A stretch of DNA of 6,448 bases from Bacillota bacterium (GTDB taxonomy: Bacteria; Bacillota; Clostridia; Acetivibrionales; DSM-1351). The notes under the pieces were generated by a model. It was not told where the DNA came from and ran no database searches. It saw only the letters and a program-made list of their open reading frames with translations. The number at the start of each line of letters is the position of its first letter. The stretch's first letter is position 1. A program made the translations under genes and the position numbers. Positions 6,149 through 6,448 of the stretch are shown piece after piece. The stretch lies in assembly GCA_023433945.1 (NCBI GenBank), contig JAEYTP010000016.1, positions 1-6,448 on the forward strand, given 5' to 3'.

Positions 6149-6448
6149 ATGAGAAGGAAAAAAAAATACACCGATGACTCCTCTAGTGAGGGAGCACCAG
6201 AGTGGCTGACCACTTATAGTGATCTTGTAACATTATTATTAACTTTTTTCATTATGCTTTTTTCCATGGCGGCTATCGACCAAAAGAAATTTGATGCAGT
6301 TTCTGAGTCGTTGAGGTTTGCATTTGGAAATAACACTGGAGCAATGTTTCATGAAAATATAGGTAACAATTATATTAATATGCCAAACCTTATTGATGAT
6401 GAAAATAATAATGCGGAAGATATGGACGAAGAAGAATACAATTATGAA
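6149..6448 (+). CDS. motB: flagellar motor stator protein MotB (partial, N-terminal 100 aa)
   Basis: The frame is open to the right edge, so about 100 of the expected 250 or so residues are present and the C-terminal OmpA-like peptidoglycan-binding domain is not seen. A basic N-terminus (MRRKKK) precedes the single membrane helix at about residues 20-42. PEWLTTYSDLVTLLLTFFIM contains Asp25, the ion-carrying aspartate equivalent to E. coli MotB D32 and PomB D24. The helix, with YSD and ending LFSMAAID, looks more like the MotS/PomB style than like proton-type MotB. After the helix comes the plug and linker region, which becomes very acidic and Asn-rich from about residue 82 (DDENNNAEDMDEEE). 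MotB anchors the stator to the cell wall and forms the ion path with MotA. Confidence 0.95.
   Translation, partial: MRRKKKYTDDSSSEGAPEWLTTYSDLVTLLLTFFIMLFSMAAIDQKKFDAVSESLRFAFGNNTGAMFHENIGNNYINMPNLIDDENNNAEDMDEEEYNYE

Overview
The window looks like chromosome of a low-GC, motile, anaerobic Firmicute. I lean towards Clostridia close to Lachnospiraceae. The reasons are the AT-rich DNA, strong GGAGG-type ribosome binding sites, a T-box leader in front of aminoacyl-tRNA synthetase genes, an oxygen-sensitive-type CoA-dehydratase activase, and flagellar stator genes. The family assignment is inference from protein style, not from a search.

Layout. Positions 1-1378 (minus strand) hold the first 459 codons of a large protein with two ASKHA ATPase modules of the 2-hydroxyacyl-CoA dehydratase activase family; it runs off the left edge. 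Positions 1379-1499 are a spacer with a possible promoter and a 12-bp dyad. Positions 1500-3287 (minus) are aspS, aspartyl-tRNA synthetase. Positions 3321-4640 (minus) are hisS, histidyl-tRNA synthetase. Positions about 4706-4974 (minus) are a T-box leader with a clear TTGACA-17-TAAAAT promoter just upstream. Positions about 5010-5317 are a divergent intergenic region with a perfect 14-bp palindrome, a family of short AT-rich repeats and a probable promoter reading right. Positions 5318-6130 (plus) are motA and 6149-6448 (plus) are the start of motB, cut by the right edge.

How the parts work together. hisS and aspS form one operon, 33 nt apart, controlled by tRNA-sensing transcription antitermination. 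The apparent specifier region reads GACAC, in which an Asp codon (GAC) and a His codon (CAC) share one base, matching the two enzymes encoded downstream. The antiterminator bulge reads UGGU, which suits the G73 discriminator usual in tRNA-Asp better than the C73 usual in bacterial tRNA-His. The primary sensor is therefore probably tRNA-Asp. To the right, motA-motB encode a flagellar stator whose pore residues resemble the sodium-driven PomA/PomB and MotP/MotS class.

No mobile element, CRISPR array, tRNA or rRNA gene was seen. No wholly new system is evident. The items most worth a second look are the overlapping Asp/His specifier, the archaeal/eukaryote-style motif 2 of HisRS, the dyad before the activase gene, and the repeat cluster before motA.
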